DNA of 64,000 nucleotides from an uncultured Oleiphilus sp. (GTDB lineage Bacteria > Pseudomonadota > Gammaproteobacteria > Pseudomonadales > Oleiphilaceae): positions 1 through 64,000 of the forward strand of contig CAJWAD010000005.1 of NCBI GenBank assembly GCA_913020245.1, read 5' to 3'. Below, in pieces: positions 42,674-51,605 of the stretch. The notes under the pieces are model-generated. The model ran no database searches. It was not told the origin of the DNA and saw nothing but the letters and a program-made list of their open reading frames with translations. Within the stretch, counting starts at the first letter, position 1, and every line of letters begins with the position of its first letter. Made by a program: the position numbers and the translations under genes.

Positions 42674-42995
42674 GCTACTTGTCTCTTTAGTCCTGTTTCA
42701 GCGTCCTTATGAAACGTTAACTTTATTATTGTGCGTAAGATTATTGTTGTGCGTTCATCTGCTTATGCTCGATTATGGTTTTCGTTTTTATGAAATCGAT
42801 AAAAGATGATCATGTCTCACATTTTTAGTCTATCGCTTATTCATATCAAAGTGTGTGATCTTTTTCGCGTCTGGAACCGACTTTTAAGTTACTCCCCTCT
42901 AAAACATGTGTCTCTAAATAAAAAGGTTGCGAAATACGCCCTAAAATAACGTGTTATGCGTGATCAGCGTCACATATTTGTGATGTAGGTGATTA

Positions 42996-43026
42996 TTGTT
43001 CGCAATTAGTGACCAAATACGAACAA
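42996..43026. promoter_or_regulatory. Inverted repeat upstream of first SGNH gene
   Basis: TTGTTCG-N17-CGAACAA, perfect 7-bp arms, in the AraC/SGNH intergenic region. Confidence 0.5.
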
Positions 43027-43127
43027 ATGTATAAAAAAGTTCGCCTGCTTGATCGAGCATTAACTTTGCTTAAGTTATCTTCCTAGCCTCCACTCAATTT
43101 AAAAATAAAAAGATGGAGAACTTCAAA

Positions 43128-43859
43128 ATGTTAGAAGTAAAAAAAGTAGTAAGCAGTATTGCTAAGATCGCCACGATGTCGATTGCAGTGACGTCGATGA
43201 TTGCTTGTTCCGGCGGTGGTTATGAGCAATCCGTAAATGGGCGAAATGATGTAGTCACGGTGGGTGACTCAATTTTTGACTTAAATGGTGTGTTGCAGGA
43301 AACACTTGAAAGTTATGCCGGCACTCAGTTCCGCGATTACACGACCTCAGGGGCGGAGTTGCAAGGTGGCTTGTTTGCACCGTCGGTGTATGAGCAGTAC
43401 GAGACCGCCAACAATTTTAATGGCAATATCAACACGATCGTAATGGACGGTGCAGGGAACGATATATTAATCCCCGCTACGTTGTTCGACCCTTACGGTT
43501 GTCGTACGCGTTGGTACCGTCGTAACCCCTCGAATAGCTGTAACAACCTGATCAACCAGCAATATACAGCAGCGGTAAATCTGCTCAATATTATGGATGC
43601 TGACGGTGTTCAAGATGTTGTTTGGTTGGGCTACTATGAATTGCCACGTAGTAATGCAAACCTCACGAAAGCATTGAATCGCGGTGATGATTACCTCGGT
43701 TACGCTTGTGAAGTGGCTTCCGCGGCAAGCTGCTCGTTTGTTGACCCGCGCGGTACCGTTCCTGCTAATCAGGTTGAGAGCGATGACATTCACCCAACGC
43801 CTGCCGGTTCTGTGAACCTCGCAAACCAAGTATGGCCTGTTCTAGCGCCACTACTGTAA
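43128..43859 (+). CDS. SGNH/GDSL hydrolase-like lipoprotein, copy 1
   Basis: GDSIFDLNG (block I), GAGND (block III), DDIHPT (block V); N-terminal lipobox SMIAC; SD GGAGA before ATG 43128. Confidence 0.78.
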   Translation: MLEVKKVVSSIAKIATMSIAVTSMIACSGGGYEQSVNGRNDVVTVGDSIFDLNGVLQETLESYAGTQFRDYTTSGAELQGGLFAPSVYEQYETANNFNGNINTIVMDGAGNDILIPATLFDPYGCRTRWYRRNPSNSCNNLINQQYTAAVNLLNIMDADGVQDVVWLGYYELPRSNANLTKALNRGDDYLGYACEVASAASCSFVDPRGTVPANQVESDDIHPTPAGSVNLANQVWPVLAPLL

Positions 43860-43900
43860 TTAGGTTCTATACCTAAAAAAGGCCCGAACTTAGGGTCGGG

Positions 43901-43929
43901 AACCCTGCCTTTATGGTGGGGTTTTTTTA
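43901..43929 (+). terminator. Rho-independent terminator between the two SGNH genes
   Basis: AACCCTGCC-tttat-GGTGGGGTT + T7 (9-bp stem with two G-T wobbles). Confidence 0.75.
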
Positions 43930-43974
43930 TGCCAATTCTTAAATGTGAATTTTGTCACACTTCGCGATACTAAT

Positions 43975-44004
43975 GATTAGAGTTGATAGCGCTCAACTCT
44001 AATC
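43975..44004. repeat. 12-bp perfect inverted repeat upstream of second SGNH gene
   Basis: GATTAGAGTTGA-TAGCGC-TCAACTCTAATC; no T tract on either side. Confidence 0.9.
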
Positions 44005-44106
44005 GCGAACAAATTAATCGCCTTGGGGCGGTTTCGGAATTCGTTACCAAATTCAAATGTCCTAGTATGTCGCCCCCCAATTAAATAAAAATAACTTGGA
44101 GAAAAC

Positions 44107-44820
44107 ATGAAATCATTACTAAAAGTTTTGGGTGCGTCAGTAGTCGCTGCAAGTGTTGTCGGTTGTACAATTCCTGCAAATTATGAAGAGTCGGTTAACG
44201 GTCGCAATGATGTTGTGACGGTCGGTGATTCTATTTTTGATTTAAACGGTGTGCTACAAGAGACACTAGAAAGCTACGCGGGCACGCAGTTCCGTGACTA
44301 CACCACTTCAGGTGCAGAGCTTCAAGGGGGGTCATTAGCGCCTTCTGTTTACGAGCAGTATGCGGCAGCGAACAGCTTCAATGGCGATATCAACACAATT
44401 GTTATGGATGGTGCGGGTAATGACATTCTTATCCCTGCGTCATTGTTTGATCCTTACGGCTGCCGCACGCGTTGGTACCGTCGTAATCCATCAAACAGCT
44501 GTAATAACTTGATCAACCAGCAATATACTTCGGCAGTTAACTTGCTTAACACGATGGCTGTTGATGGTGTTGAAGAAGTGGTTTGGCTGGGTTATTACGA
44601 GCTTCCTCGTGGTAATGCAAACTTAACTAAAGCACTTAATCGTGGTAATGACTACCTTGGTTATGCTTGTGAGACAGCATCAACAGCGAGCTGTTCATTT
44701 GTTGATCCACGCGGTACCGTCCCCGCTAATCAGGTTGAGAGTGACGACATTCACCCAACGCCAGAAGGTTCTGTTAACCTAGCCAATCAAGTTTGGCCAG
44801 TACTTTCGCCACTCCTTTAG
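44107..44820 (+). CDS. SGNH/GDSL hydrolase-like lipoprotein, copy 2 (tandem paralog)
   Basis: Same GDSI / GAGND / DDIH blocks; lipobox SVVGC; about 90% amino-acid identity with copy 1 over the mature region. Confidence 0.78.
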   Translation: MKSLLKVLGASVVAASVVGCTIPANYEESVNGRNDVVTVGDSIFDLNGVLQETLESYAGTQFRDYTTSGAELQGGSLAPSVYEQYAAANSFNGDINTIVMDGAGNDILIPASLFDPYGCRTRWYRRNPSNSCNNLINQQYTSAVNLLNTMAVDGVEEVVWLGYYELPRGNANLTKALNRGNDYLGYACETASTASCSFVDPRGTVPANQVESDDIHPTPEGSVNLANQVWPVLSPLL

Positions 44821-44861
44821 GTGAGTAGTTCGGCTTAGTTTGTTAAGACAAGCCAGCGATG

Positions 44862-44900
44862 AAAAAGCGCACCACGTATTTTAAGTGGCGCGCTTTTTTT
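44862..44900 (+). terminator. Rho-independent terminator after second SGNH gene
   Basis: aaaaagcgcaCCAC-gtattttaa-GTGGcgcgcttttttt: stem with one mismatch, T tract. Confidence 0.75.
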
Positions 44901-45022
44901 ATTTTGGGTGTGTGATGTGAACTCAATTCCGGCTTTTTTATGCGGCCTCGAATACACTAAACGTCAAATAAAAATAAACGCTTTAGTTCGTCCTGGATAC
45001 GAACGCAAACTACAGGGCTCCT

Positions 45023-46084
45023 ATGTCTATTAAAACAAGTTTTATCTCGATTTTTATCGTCGCAATTTTTGGTAGTTTACTCTGGTATTTGAATATAAGT
45101 ACATCAGAAGATTTAGCGCAAAATAGTTTGCAAAGTAGCGTTTCGGTGTCGACGGATAGCGCCGACATACCCGTGCCACCTTACAGTATCGTTAACACAA
45201 GAAAGGAATCTAACGCAGAGAGCGTTGTAGAAAAATATGCCTTACTGATGCGCGAAACATTCGCCAGTAGTATCCAATTGCTGAAAGTCCAGGTAGGTTT
45301 AAAATCGTTTCGTGATGAGCTGGAAAGTGATTATCCGGGGCAAGGGGCATCGCTTTTCGAGCAGGTTGTCCGTCGTGCTTTTCCAGAACTCGCCGCTGAA
45401 ATTCTCACTTCTGTAGGGAAAATGCAAACCTATGATGAGTGGCTGGTTGCAAATTATCTGGATCTAAATGACAAAGACCCACTCTCTAAAGAGGGGGCTA
45501 TTTGGGCAAAACGCAACGAGATATTTACTGAGGAGGGAGCCAGAGAAATTTGGTCAGAGGAGCTTACACAGGCTCAGGAACGTGAAGAAACCATGCATAA
45601 GGTGCTGGCAACGTTGAATACGGCCGATGATATGCCAATGGAGGACCGTGTTTACATCATGCAATCGGCAATGCAAGAACAATATGGGTCGACTCCTCAG
45701 GGTCTTGCATTGGGCACAACAGGGTTGGCTACGCAGCTCGTTTTCGATTTAGAGTCGGTACAGAAAGAGCTCAGAGACATGTCGGAAGACGATAGACAGG
45801 AATCGATCAATGCCGTACGTCGTCAAATGGGGTATCCGGAGGATCGTATTGAGGCGCTTGAAAAAATGGATCGTGATAATGAAGCGCGCTGGCAGAGAGG
45901 GTATGGTTATATGGAGGAACGCACCGAAATTATCGCGCAGTACGAGGGGGATGCGTTAACGGAAAAATTGGATGAATTGCGCGTTAAACATTTTGATGAG
46001 CGCACAGCCTACAGTATTAAAGTAGAAGAAGAACAAATGAAATTTTTACGTTTTGACGAGCCCAGAATATTTGGACGCAACTAG
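45023..46084 (+). CDS. Membrane-anchored lipase-chaperone (Lif/foldase)-like protein
   Basis: 353 aa; N-terminal TM anchor; helical; INAVRRQMGYPEDRIEALEKMDRDNEARWQRGYGYMEERTEII...LDELRVKHFDERTAYSIKVEE resembles the Lif C-terminal region; canonical RxxFDY(F/C)LSA motif not seen. Confidence 0.55.
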   Translation: MSIKTSFISIFIVAIFGSLLWYLNISTSEDLAQNSLQSSVSVSTDSADIPVPPYSIVNTRKESNAESVVEKYALLMRETFASSIQLLKVQVGLKSFRDELESDYPGQGASLFEQVVRRAFPELAAEILTSVGKMQTYDEWLVANYLDLNDKDPLSKEGAIWAKRNEIFTEEGAREIWSEELTQAQEREETMHKVLATLNTADDMPMEDRVYIMQSAMQEQYGSTPQGLALGTTGLATQLVFDLESVQKELRDMSEDDRQESINAVRRQMGYPEDRIEALEKMDRDNEARWQRGYGYMEERTEIIAQYEGDALTEKLDELRVKHFDERTAYSIKVEEEQMKFLRFDEPRIFGRN

Positions 46085-46175
46085 TTACACTACTTGTCAG
46101 AGACTGCGCCGTCGGGTGTTCGACACAAAAAGTGTGCCGCGAGAGCACACGTCGGTCACGTAACTTTCGCCCGGG

Positions 46176-48362
46176 TTAAGGACTCACTTTCTTCAAGCTT
46201 CCTGCTAACCACTCGTTTATCTCCGACTTGTACCAGGGCGAAAAACGTTGATCAGATGGGCCACCCGCTAAACGAGTATGTAAGGTATGTTCACCCAAAT
46301 CAGCAACCATTCTGAACGCAGCGGCAAAGCTCGTGTCTCGGCCCCCTGCGCTGAATACTTGGCCTTGGTGAGGTGTTGCCCGGCCCCCAATTAGGCTTTG
46401 TTGTTTTACATCGAAACCCGACCAATCTGGTAGCTTGCCTTGTAGCAGGATATTCTTGAAATCGAAGCGGTTTACGTCTCCCCAACTTTTGCCGTCAAAC
46501 TTGGTCTTCGCTTGTTTGAAAGCGGCAATGAAATGTTGTTCTTGATTCGCTTCTTGATACCAGAGTGAGTCGGGGTCGAGTAGGCAAGCATCAAAGTTTT
46601 GGTAAAAATCGATGAATAGTCCTGTGTCATGAGTCAGATGTTCGATTACCTTGGTGTTAAGTTGCTGATCGGCGAAAACGCGCTTGCGCAGTTCACTGTA
46701 AAAAGCCTCAAATAAATTAGCCCCAACCGAGTGTTTGTCATAATGCAGATTCCAATTGAGTAGGCATTTATCTAAATGGTCTTCGTTCGCTTCCTGTTCA
46801 ACTAAGGGCACCAATATCTTCAAAAAAAGTTCTGCCTGCAATGAATAGGTATCCATTTGCAAGGCTGCGTGCTGATCGATATCTAATGCTTGTTGTGTGG
46901 CTAAGCGCTGTTCTATTCGTTTAGCGCGATAGTCGCCCATTGGCATGTTAATTACAGGTACTTTACCCAAGTGATTGAGGTCTTGGTTGGCCGTGACAAT
47001 AAAGCCACACTCAGGATTGTAATCACAAGGCAGTAGTTCCTTGTCGATAAAACCTTGCCAGTCGTAGGCTTTATCCCAGCCCGGTGCTGGCGTGAAGCCA
47101 TTCCAGTCGGGATGACGTTTAGGGCAGAGGCCGGACATTTGATAAGCAATATTGCCTTCGCTATCGGCGATTACCCAATTCCATGCACTTTCAATTTCGC
47201 GAAACAGAGGCATAGCTTGCTCCGCATTCTTTGCTTGAGTCAGGGCATAGTTTGCATTGAGTGATGCAGCGCCATAATCGGCTGGTGACCAGGCTGTACT
47301 GAGGTAAAAGCCCGCCTTATGAGGGTCTCCTTCTAAGGTTCCATGTGCATTTTCATAAAAAGTGATGGTATGCGGTTTATCGTTCTTACGCAGAATCACT
47401 TCGTCTCGCGTTTGGAATGCTTTCCAGCTTTTGCCCCGTCTAAATTTGCCGTTTTTACATTCTTCTACCCAACTGTCTACGGTATCCATAAATGTATACG
47501 TTGCACCCCAGGACATATCTGGCGTTCGACCAATTAAAATGCCTGGCAAGCCTGGCATCGTGAAGCCCATCGTTTGATACTCAGGTGACGACAATACAAT
47601 TTCATAGAAAACGTTTGGCAGGCGATTAACCTCCAAATGCGGATCATTGGCCAGCATGGCATGTCCACTTTGGTTTTTACTCGGGCTTGTGACCCAATTG
47701 TTTGACGCCATCATGCGAGGAATGGCGCCTTCCCAAAGTAAATCACTCGGAATAATGCGCTCGGTTAGATTAATTTTTTCAATGAGTTCGCGATCAAATG
47801 TGTCTACCGAAATAGGGAACAGGCTCGCGAGTTTTTCAGTGCTGACCCCTGCTTGTGTTAATTCAACAAAAAGGCGCTCAATTTCAGCTTGAGATTGCGC
47901 CAGGGTTAGATAGCTACTCATGCGAAAAATAAGTAGCGTATCGGCAAGGGTCCAAGGCTCTGCTTTAACACCTAGAAACTTCAAGACGCTTATGCGTTTA
48001 TTGCGTAAGCCAGCATTTATACCATCGCACAAAGCTTGACACCATTGTAAGGTTGCCGGGGTTAAACTACTTAGTTGTTTTTCGGCACTACGATGCCAAT
48101 TTAAACGTCTAAAAAAGGTATCGATCTTTAAGTTGTCTTCGCTATTTTCAAGGCGTTCACACAAGCGTCCCTGACCGATGATACGCATAAGTTGAAGCTG
48201 CGTGCCGCGATCAATAGCTTGGCAAAAACCCAGTCCCCAATTGAGATCATTTATATTTTCAGCACTCACATGCGGAATGCCATGTTGATCACGTGTGACA
48301 GATAAACCGTGCGGTTTTGGGCTGGGGATAAAAACCTGTTTAGTTTTGAAGAGTGAAACCAT
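46176..48362 (-). CDS. Penicillin acylase family (S45, Ntn-hydrolase) protein
   Basis: 728 aa; DQHGIPHVSAENINDLNWGLGFCQAIDR; nucleophile region SNNWVTSPSKNQSGHAMLANDPHLE. Confidence 0.9.
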   Translation of the reverse strand: MVSLFKTKQVFIPSPKPHGLSVTRDQHGIPHVSAENINDLNWGLGFCQAIDRGTQLQLMRIIGQGRLCERLENSEDNLKIDTFFRRLNWHRSAEKQLSSLTPATLQWCQALCDGINAGLRNKRISVLKFLGVKAEPWTLADTLLIFRMSSYLTLAQSQAEIERLFVELTQAGVSTEKLASLFPISVDTFDRELIEKINLTERIIPSDLLWEGAIPRMMASNNWVTSPSKNQSGHAMLANDPHLEVNRLPNVFYEIVLSSPEYQTMGFTMPGLPGILIGRTPDMSWGATYTFMDTVDSWVEECKNGKFRRGKSWKAFQTRDEVILRKNDKPHTITFYENAHGTLEGDPHKAGFYLSTAWSPADYGAASLNANYALTQAKNAEQAMPLFREIESAWNWVIADSEGNIAYQMSGLCPKRHPDWNGFTPAPGWDKAYDWQGFIDKELLPCDYNPECGFIVTANQDLNHLGKVPVINMPMGDYRAKRIEQRLATQQALDIDQHAALQMDTYSLQAELFLKILVPLVEQEANEDHLDKCLLNWNLHYDKHSVGANLFEAFYSELRKRVFADQQLNTKVIEHLTHDTGLFIDFYQNFDACLLDPDSLWYQEANQEQHFIAAFKQAKTKFDGKSWGDVNRFDFKNILLQGKLPDWSGFDVKQQSLIGGRATPHQGQVFSAGGRDTSFAAAFRMVADLGEHTLHTRLAGGPSDQRFSPWYKSEINEWLAGSLKKVSP

Positions 48363-48448
48363 AAGACGAGTTCTAATGTTGATTTTTGGACTTATTGTGT
48401 AAACGCACTATATTCTGTTTTATCAGCCTCAACAACCAGAGGTCAATC

Positions 48449-49858
48449 ATGTTTATTGCGACACAAGATTTATTCAAAATAGGGATTGGCCCATCAAGCT
48501 CTCATACTATGGGGCCACTCATCGCTGCATTAAATTTTCGGCAGCTTTGTGAAAAAGAAACAGCCGTATCTGCGACGCAAGGCGCAGTTGATCAGCCTTG
48601 TATTTATCGTTTGCAAGTCATACTAAAAGGCTCGCTTGCCCACACAGGTAAAGGTCATAGTACGGATAAAGCGATCCTGATTGGCTTACATGGTTATAAA
48701 ATTTCAGCGCTTATGAATCACGATTTAAGCGCACTTTTTGCGGACTTGGAACCCAAAAAAGTGCTTGCGTTTCCAAATATTGAGGTGCACTTTAAGCTTG
48801 CGGAGCACCTCGTCTTCGACAAAGGGCCGCCCCTACCGCAGCATCCCAACGGCTTACGTTTCAGATTATTAAAAAACGAGGAGGTCATTCTTGAGGAGTG
48901 TTACTTCTCAATTGGTGGTGGATTCGTGTTAACTGAGGCACAAATCGAGTCAGACGATTTACAAGTACTGATGCCCAAACATCCGTTTCCTTTCCCGTTT
49001 GATACAGCTGCAGATATGCTCGCGATGGCGGCTTCATCGGGCCTCAGTATTGCACAGATGAAGATCGAAAATGAGTTAATGAATATTGAGGTCGGTTCGT
49101 TCGATGCAAAACGCGTTGAACTAAAAAATACTATCGCGCGTATTTCTTCCGCCATGTTCGACAGCGTTGATCGGGGTATTGGTGCAAAAGGCATCTTGCC
49201 AGGTGGTATGAACGTTGAACGCCGCGCGAAAGCGCTACATGATAAATTGAGAGCAGCCTCTGTAGAAAGGTTAAACATAGACTGGTTGAGTGTCTACGCG
49301 ATTGCCGTCAATGAAGAAAATGCCGCTGGGCATATGGTGGTCACTGCACCGACCAACGGTGCAGCGGGCGTGATTCCGGCGGTGCTTTATTACTATGTAA
49401 AACATCAGGGTGCGGCGCCTGCTGCGATTGAAACGTTTTTGTTAACGGCGGCGGCAATCGGTGGGTTAATTAAGCATAATAGCTCAATTTCGGGTGCGGA
49501 AGTGGGCTGTCAGGGAGAGGTGGGTTCGGCAGCGGCTATGGCGGCTTCGGGTCTATGCGCAGCAAAAGGTGGTACGCCGGAGCAAGTAGAAAACGCTGCT
49601 GAAATTGCATTAGAGCACCACCTGGGCATGACCTGTGATCCAGTGAGGGGGCTTGTGCAGGTACCCTGTATTGAACGCAATGCGTTTGGGGCAGTCAAAG
49701 CCTATAGCGCGGCGTCACTGGCGTTAATGGGCTCGGGCAAGCATATTATGTCGCTTGATGCCTGTGTTGAGGCGATGCGGCAGACGGGTGTCGAAATGTC
49801 ACGTAATTTAAAAGAAACATCACTGGGCGGTTTGGCCCAGACATGGATTGAATGTTGA
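48449..49858 (+). CDS. sdaA: L-serine ammonia-lyase (dehydratase), single-chain iron-sulfur type
   Basis: [40 protein letters not shown]; likely start 48449 rather than 48386. Confidence 0.94.
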   Translation: MFIATQDLFKIGIGPSSSHTMGPLIAALNFRQLCEKETAVSATQGAVDQPCIYRLQVILKGSLAHTGKGHSTDKAILIGLHGYKISALMNHDLSALFADLEPKKVLAFPNIEVHFKLAEHLVFDKGPPLPQHPNGLRFRLLKNEEVILEECYFSIGGGFVLTEAQIESDDLQVLMPKHPFPFPFDTAADMLAMAASSGLSIAQMKIENELMNIEVGSFDAKRVELKNTIARISSAMFDSVDRGIGAKGILPGGMNVERRAKALHDKLRAASVERLNIDWLSVYAIAVNEENAAGHMVVTAPTNGAAGVIPAVLYYYVKHQGAAPAAIETFLLTAAAIGGLIKHNSSISGAEVGCQGEVGSAAAMAASGLCAAKGGTPEQVENAAEIALEHHLGMTCDPVRGLVQVPCIERNAFGAVKAYSAASLALMGSGKHIMSLDACVEAMRQTGVEMSRNLKETSLGGLAQTWIEC

Positions 49859-50682
49859 GAATAAAAAAAATTCTGCTGGGCTGTATAGTCTTATTTGGTT
49901 TGCATGCATGTTCGACGTTTGGGTTCATTTTTGAACGCTTAGATTGGTTGAATGCGTGGCAGCTCGATAGCATGTTTGACCTGAACAGTGAGCAAGAAGA
50001 GGAGGCGGAGCGACTCGGTGAATATGTCAGAGAATGGTTACGCAACGATGCGTTCCCACGCTGGATTATTCGTGGCCAGTCCATTCAACAGACATGGCGT
50101 GAGGGAGACTTACAAGGCGCGGTCGAAAGCTTTGAAAGTCTTAGCCAGTCGGCTTGGAAAGAAACGTTAGCCGCTATTACGAAAGAAGTTTGGCCCTTGT
50201 TAGGCAGTGTTTCGAAACCGAATACCGACTATTACCGAGAATATACAGAAGACAACTTTTCGGAGTGGTTCGAGCCGCTTGAGTCAAGTGAAGCGAAACG
50301 CGAGCGACTGCTGGAACGACTCGATGAGTGGTTCGGTGATTTGAATGACGAGCAGCTAAGGCTACTAGATAAAAATATTGCAGTGCAGCCAAATGAACGA
50401 AAAATTCGTATCGACAACAGTCGGCACTGGCGAGAACTCTTTATTATCGCAGCTCTCGAAAAAGATAACCAAGCGTTAGCGACGTGGTTGACCGCTCCCG
50501 AGACGTGGTGGCTAGAGGAATATAAACAGCTGCGTGCTCAAAACCGTGCTATGCGTCTGCGCTTTTTTACGGATTTATTGCCTACGCTGAGCGATAAACA
50601 ACGGCAACACGCAGACGATACTATGCAGGAGTGGATTGACGCGATGGCAGGTGTGCTGCCGGTGGCAGAATACACAGAATAG
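49852..50682 (+). CDS. DUF6279-type lipoprotein
   Basis: 276 aa; lipobox GLHAC; RLDWLNAWQLDSMFDLNSEQ; overlaps sdaA stop by 7 nt. Confidence 0.75.
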   Translation: MLRIKKILLGCIVLFGLHACSTFGFIFERLDWLNAWQLDSMFDLNSEQEEEAERLGEYVREWLRNDAFPRWIIRGQSIQQTWREGDLQGAVESFESLSQSAWKETLAAITKEVWPLLGSVSKPNTDYYREYTEDNFSEWFEPLESSEAKRERLLERLDEWFGDLNDEQLRLLDKNIAVQPNERKIRIDNSRHWRELFIIAALEKDNQALATWLTAPETWWLEEYKQLRAQNRAMRLRFFTDLLPTLSDKQRQHADDTMQEWIDAMAGVLPVAEYTE

Positions 50683-50783
50683 TTCATGACGCGCTTTTCT
50701 GTCTTGGGTATCGCCGATTCTTGCGGTGAGCTTACTGAGTTTTAACTGGTGCCTGTTAGCCAAAGCTATAAGCTTGAGCGCTC

Positions 50784-51584
50784 GTGTTTATATACCTTCG
50801 GACCGTTTCTGTGCAGCGATTTTTGATTTCTACTTTATATTTGCTTCTGCTCACGCATGCTGCCGCGGTACAAGCCGACTCTACCACCGCTGAATCTGAC
50901 TTTGATGAGGTTGGTGCAGATGCCTATGTTGATCAAGATAAATTATCGACACAGGCCTTTCCTGAACCTGAAGAATTCTCGACATGGGAATTAATGCTGG
51001 ATCGTGATGGTGTGCAAATTTATACCCAGCCATGGGCTGGCAGTGATTTTGTCGCTTTCAAGACGGTGCAAACGGTATCAGCTGATCTCAAAGATGTGTT
51101 AGCGCATTTTACCGACGTGTCGGGTTTCAATGCATGGATACCTAACTTAAAAAGTGCGCGATTAATTCGTGAGTTTGACGATAGCAATGAGCGCTCTATT
51201 TATCTGCATTTAGGTATGCCATGGCCTTTGTATGACAGAGATTCTGTTATTGGGCAGCGCGTGGGTCAGGATGAAGAAACATTGGTCGTTAAAATTGAAG
51301 AGTGGAGCGAGGCAAGGTCGTTACCCGAACGTGATGGCTTAGTGCGAGTGCCAACGTTAATGGCTGAAATTTTTCTGATGCCGCTCAGGCTTGGTCAAAC
51401 TAAGATCATTTGGCAGGTGCATAATGAGCCCGGAGGCAGTATTCCGTCATTTCTCGTTAACTGGATGGTGGAGAGCATTTTCTTTGAATCTTCAGTCAGC
51501 ACTAAAGCGATCGTTGAAGACGATGCACTTCAACCATCATCTCAACAGTTTGCTTGGTTAAAAGAGCCGATTTCTTCGCCATAA
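50784..51584 (+). CDS. START-domain (SRPBCC) secreted protein
   Basis: 266 aa; signal peptide; DGVQIYTQPWAGSDFVAFKTVQTV...DVSGFNAWIPNLKSARLI. Confidence 0.82.
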   Translation: MFIYLRTVSVQRFLISTLYLLLLTHAAAVQADSTTAESDFDEVGADAYVDQDKLSTQAFPEPEEFSTWELMLDRDGVQIYTQPWAGSDFVAFKTVQTVSADLKDVLAHFTDVSGFNAWIPNLKSARLIREFDDSNERSIYLHLGMPWPLYDRDSVIGQRVGQDEETLVVKIEEWSEARSLPERDGLVRVPTLMAEIFLMPLRLGQTKIIWQVHNEPGGSIPSFLVNWMVESIFFESSVSTKAIVEDDALQPSSQQFAWLKEPISSP

Positions 51585-51605
51585 GATAAATAATTTATAC
51601 GTGCA

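Noticed and set aside
46094-46315. 73-aa plus-strand ORF after the Lif-like gene
   Set aside because: Overlaps the 3' end of the penicillin acylase gene on the other strand; no domain seen.
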